A stretch of 43,571 nucleotides of DNA from Asterionellopsis glacialis (taxonomy: Eukaryota > Bacillariophyta > Plagiogrammaphyceae > Rhaphoneidales > Asterionellopsidaceae). The translations under genes and the position numbers were made by a program. Shown one piece after another: positions 40,883 through 43,571 of this stretch. The stretch is from positions 1 through 43,571 of the forward strand of contig WKLE02006166.1 in the NCBI GenBank assembly GCA_014885115.2. Direction: 5' to 3'. The notes below the pieces were generated by a model that saw nothing but the letters and a program-made list of their open reading frames with translations, was not told the origin of the DNA and searched no databases. Position 1 is the stretch's first letter, and the number at the start of each line of letters is the position of its first letter.

Positions 40883-42222
40883 TTCTTCACAAGTAAGATA
40901 CATTTTAGACATACTTGCGTCCAATCAATACGCCTATCGTGTTTGGTCCCTCCGAGACAAACATGTATGCTACTTTGCCACTAAAAAGATGCTCACTATC
41001 CTTAAAATAATTATAACCATTGCGATTTAGTATCTTTCATCGCGGATTGGTTGGTGATGATAATAATTCACGAATCCCCACACGCACTAAAATTCTTATT
41101 TTTATGACATCAACGAAAAGTCTCTCTCTAGAGGCAGTAGGTCTGCGAGTTCGTTCAAACTGGGCTATCATATTTGGTTTAGTACAGTATCACTATATAG
41201 GAAAATGTATTTTAAATCACCAATGCCACTAGAATGATATTCGCTCTTGAGTTACCTCCATGAACTTAAACGACATGAAATGTACCTTAAACATGTTTCG
41301 AATGTATTCCAAGTCCTCGTGCTACATCCATGTACGAGTACGGTAAGTGGTCAATAGAGCCTATACAACATTATATAATTAAATTCCACGAATCGAAATC
41401 CTCAAATCATTTCTTATATACTAAATAATACCAGCTGGTATAATTTTGATGCGTGACAAAAAGTCTTTTGGAGGAGGTGAATACAATCCTTGGGTTTTCC
41501 TCGCTTTCAAAGCAACATATGAAATACGTACGAGTATGTTGTGAAAAAATGCACTATGAACTGCACTTTTTAAATTAGAAAATCAGGAATTCGAACCTGA
41601 GTAGAGTCTTTCGCGAAATTTTCAAATAACATGTAATATTGTTGCACACAGCAGGATGGGGGATAATCAAGCAAAGGTGATTATTTTCAAACCTATATGG
41701 AGTATTCCAAATGTTTAACAGGCTTTCCTGGTAGCCAAACCAAGGTGATTCGATTTTGACAAGCAAGACAGAACAAATGGTGAAAATTTCGAGGATTTAT
41801 CATGCAAGAACACATCGTTGTAATTGTCTTTCGCCCCTGCACATTAGTATATTGAAGATAATGAATTGTTCTCATGTTTCGAATTAGTATTTAAAAATAC
41901 TGTCTCGTACTGTGTGCATATTTATTTTACAATGTAGCGTGCTACGTGAAACAAGTATGTATGATTAGACTAAGATACCCAAAATTCAACTTCCAATACA
42001 CAAATAAAATACAAAAAGTAACCAAGCTATGCACTTCTCATCTGACTAAGGCCTGTGACGTTTCGTAGCTATGCTTTCTTTTTATTTTGATTTAGCAAAG
42101 GAGACAAGAACCCCACTCTCACAACCGCCCTCTTCGTAGGATTTGATGTTGGGTGTGGCTTACATACAAACAATATACATGATATCTCAACTAAACATAC
42201 ATTTCAGGGAGGTAACACAAAC

Positions 42223-42348
42223 ATGTCAACAACAACGACTAATCCTACTGTACCCCAGTTTCTTACGGTTTATGGTTCTTCCAGCTTTGGTGCACTTATA
42301 GGAGATACGATACTTTTGTTATTCTTTGGTTTGTTTAGGCACCAATGA
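42223..42348 (+). CDS. possible 41-residue hydrophobic peptide
   Basis: Not recognised. The frame begins in a good context (ACAAACATG) with MSTTTTNPTVPQFLTVYGSS and ends in a hydrophobic stretch (FGALIGDTILLLFFGLFRHQ) that could be a membrane helix. It overlaps by 30 bp the 3' end of the coding region on the opposite strand, so it may be chance. Confidence 0.25.
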   Translation: MSTTTTNPTVPQFLTVYGSSSFGALIGDTILLLFFGLFRHQ

Positions 42349-42804
42349 CTGTATAAAAGATCGAAATGATTCACCCATTTCTTCACTACTCTCATTAAAG
42401 GTTGATATTAGTGGATTATTACGATGTTGTTGGTGCTGATGATGTTTTCCTTTTTGCTGCAGTGTATGGTTATGGATTGCGAGGTAACCAATTAGAAAAG
42501 CTGTTGCACTCATGAGTAAAGCTACCAAACCTAAATAAAAAGCAGTCAGCCGCCATTCTTCACTTGAATTGCCACCGTTCTCGCTATGAATTCGATTATC
42601 AGAGGAGGAGCTTTGGTAATGTAATGATGAAGGCTCTGTTGTGTGAGATATGCCATCATCATGGTCACCGTTCAAGATGCAAGATCTTGTAAAGTCATCT
42701 ACCGTTATTGTCACAAGAGGAAATGTTTCTTTCCTTTGGTTACCATTCTGATGAGCACGACAACTACTATTCGTCATTATGGGGGATTTTTTTCTTTGTT
42801 TCAT
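42319..42804 (-). CDS. single-pass membrane protein, unknown function
   Basis: Single exon, 161 residues, no family recognised. The N-terminal ~75 residues are hydrophilic and Ser/His/Asn-rich (MKQRKKSPIMTNSSCRAHQN). One clear membrane helix lies at about 87-108 (LTAFYLGLVALLMSATAFLIGYLAI), followed by a His/Gln-rich stretch (KGKHHQHQQH) and a short tail (SFRSFIQSLVPKQTKE). No cleavable signal peptide is seen, so type II or tail-proximal topology is possible. The His-rich segment might bind metal; that is speculation. Confidence 0.5.
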   Translation of the reverse strand: MKQRKKSPIMTNSSCRAHQNGNQRKETFPLVTITVDDFTRSCILNGDHDDGISHTTEPSSLHYQSSSSDNRIHSENGGNSSEEWRLTAFYLGLVALLMSATAFLIGYLAIHNHTLQQKGKHHQHQQHRNNPLISTFNESSEEMGESFRSFIQSLVPKQTKE

Positions 42805-43290
42805 GTACGTGTATAGTCAGATGAAGGATAGATTGTATGCGAGTTTGAAAATGAGAATCAACTAAGCGATATCTTGTAGCCAGATCTGAGATTTGTGATG
42901 TCTTGTTTGCAGTTTCAAAGAACAAAACGAAAAAGATTTGCCTAAAAATCCTGAAGACACAGGTACAAAATAAAGGGTCCGACGACGAAGAAGGTATCCA
43001 GTGTCACAAAACACTCCCCAAAATAACCCCCTTTTCCAAACACCCTGAGAACCGATTCTCCTGGCTTTCTTATCTATCTTCTGTCTACATTGACTTTTTG
43101 ATTTTTAACTTTTTTGGGGGAAAAGGAAGCTGTGGGACTTGTACCAAGAGGGTATAAACTTGTGGTGAAACATACAGAGAATGATAGTAAAGCATTTGAG
43201 TTGATAATTGCATATTATATCAGCTTGAGAAATTGAATATACAATGCATTGATGGAAAATAATTAGTGTAAACTACTGATTTTGGACATT
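42805..43290. other. intergenic sequence, no supported gene
   Basis: Nothing recognised; it should hold the promoter of the membrane protein and the 3' end of the partial gene to the right. Confidence 0.45.
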
Positions 43291-43571
43291 CTAATTTAAA
43301 GTATTATTCCACCTGTCTAATGCCTGCTTGTACTTCGGTCTGAGATAACTGTCCCAAGTCTCCTTGAGCCACTCTCCTGTCCTTTTGTGCTCGAACACAG
43401 AAGCATCATTAGGATTCCAGGTCACTCTCTTGTCTTCGGGAAACTCGTCATAGTACTTCAAATCCGGGGACACCTCATAATTACGATTAGTAAGGAAGGC
43501 ATCCTTAACAATTTTTTCAAAGAAATGAACAGCACTGTCACCAGGAATGTCAGCTTTCTTTCTGTCTTTCT
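43291..43571 (-). CDS. C-terminal part of an unidentified protein, runs off the window
   Basis: The frame is open from the window edge to a stop at 43291-43293, giving the last 92 residues of a longer protein; no start codon is visible. The sequence is charged and aromatic: ADIPGDSAVHFFEKIVKDAF, YYDEFPEDKRVTWNPNDASV, HKRTGEWLKETWDSYLRPKY, ending ALDRWNNTLN. Composition is clearly protein-like. I recognise no family; a multi-gene or transposon-borne protein cannot be excluded. Confidence 0.55.
   Translation of the reverse strand, partial: KDRKKADIPGDSAVHFFEKIVKDAFLTNRNYEVSPDLKYYDEFPEDKRVTWNPNDASVFEHKRTGEWLKETWDSYLRPKYKQALDRWNNTLN

Larger units (their letters stand above)
39193..42222. other. 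3-kb intergenic region, no supported gene
   Basis: No frame is convincing. Dispersed GGTACC motifs occur at about 39540-39720; AGTCCTAGAGAG-type motifs occur at about 40455-40480 and 40850-40882. An imperfect palindrome surrounds ATTCATGAAT near 40721. The remainder is unremarkable AT-rich sequence. Confidence 0.5.

Noticed and set aside
41575..41625. Possible tRNA T-arm on the minus strand (GGTTCGAATTCC)
   Set aside because: The stem would need an 8-base loop and the upstream sequence gives no anticodon or D arm, so it is not a tRNA.

Overview
The window is nuclear DNA from a eukaryote, most likely a diatom or a close stramenopile relative. Genes lie on both strands, are well separated, and either lack introns or carry short GT-AG introns (about 130-230 bp). 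The gene set fits: a two-HMG-box protein, an HSF-type factor, a TKL-like kinase with an unusual FRD catalytic loop, an ESCRT-I subunit with a UEV domain, PDZ proteins, and a fossil piggyBac-like transposase of a kind common in stramenopiles. Species cannot be named from the sequence. No CRISPR array, rRNA gene or convincing tRNA gene was seen.

Layout. 1-1.1 kb: non-coding. 1.1-2.8 kb: two-HMG-box protein (+, one intron). 4.4-4.9 kb: small predicted secreted or plastid-targeted protein (-). 5.4-6.3 kb: protein built on a 366-bp tandem duplication with basic-Ser motifs (-). 7.2-7.9 kb: DCC/DUF393 protein (-). 8.9-11.5 kb: PLP-dependent group II decarboxylase (+, three exons), with CRE-like sites and a perfect 24-bp palindrome upstream. 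13.7 kb: 53-residue protein with an N-myristoylation signal. 15.5-22.2 kb: strongly CpG-depleted block containing a decayed piggyBac-like transposase (15.7-17.7 kb) and about 4.5 kb of unidentified sequence. 22.9-25.0 kb: HSF with a predicted C-terminal membrane anchor (+, one intron). 25.6-26.5 and 28.1-30.0 kb: two PDZ proteins that look like paralogues; the second also has a Cys-rich finger and a hydrophobic hairpin. 31.8-33.2 kb: TSG101/VPS23 (+), convergent with QNG1 queuosine salvage (-, 33.5-34.8 kb). 35.2-36.5 kb: second CpG-depleted block with ankyrin-like remnants. 37.9-39.2 kb: protein kinase (-). 42.3-42.8 kb: single-pass membrane protein (-). 43.3 kb to the end: 3' end of a gene running off the window (-).

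The genes do not form one pathway. Two themes stand out. First, several proteins pair a soluble domain with a membrane-association signal (HSF, decarboxylase, myristoylated peptide, PDZ/hairpin protein). Second, the intergenic DNA carries two dispersed short-motif families, one built on GGTACC/TACCTGGTAC and one on AGTCCTA/CTCTCTAGAG, which skip the coding regions. The sharply bounded CpG depletion over transposon remnants looks like a long-term imprint of cytosine methylation. The best candidates for something undescribed are the membrane-anchored HSF, the PDZ/finger/hairpin protein, and a TSG101 carrying an extra ubiquitin-interacting motif.
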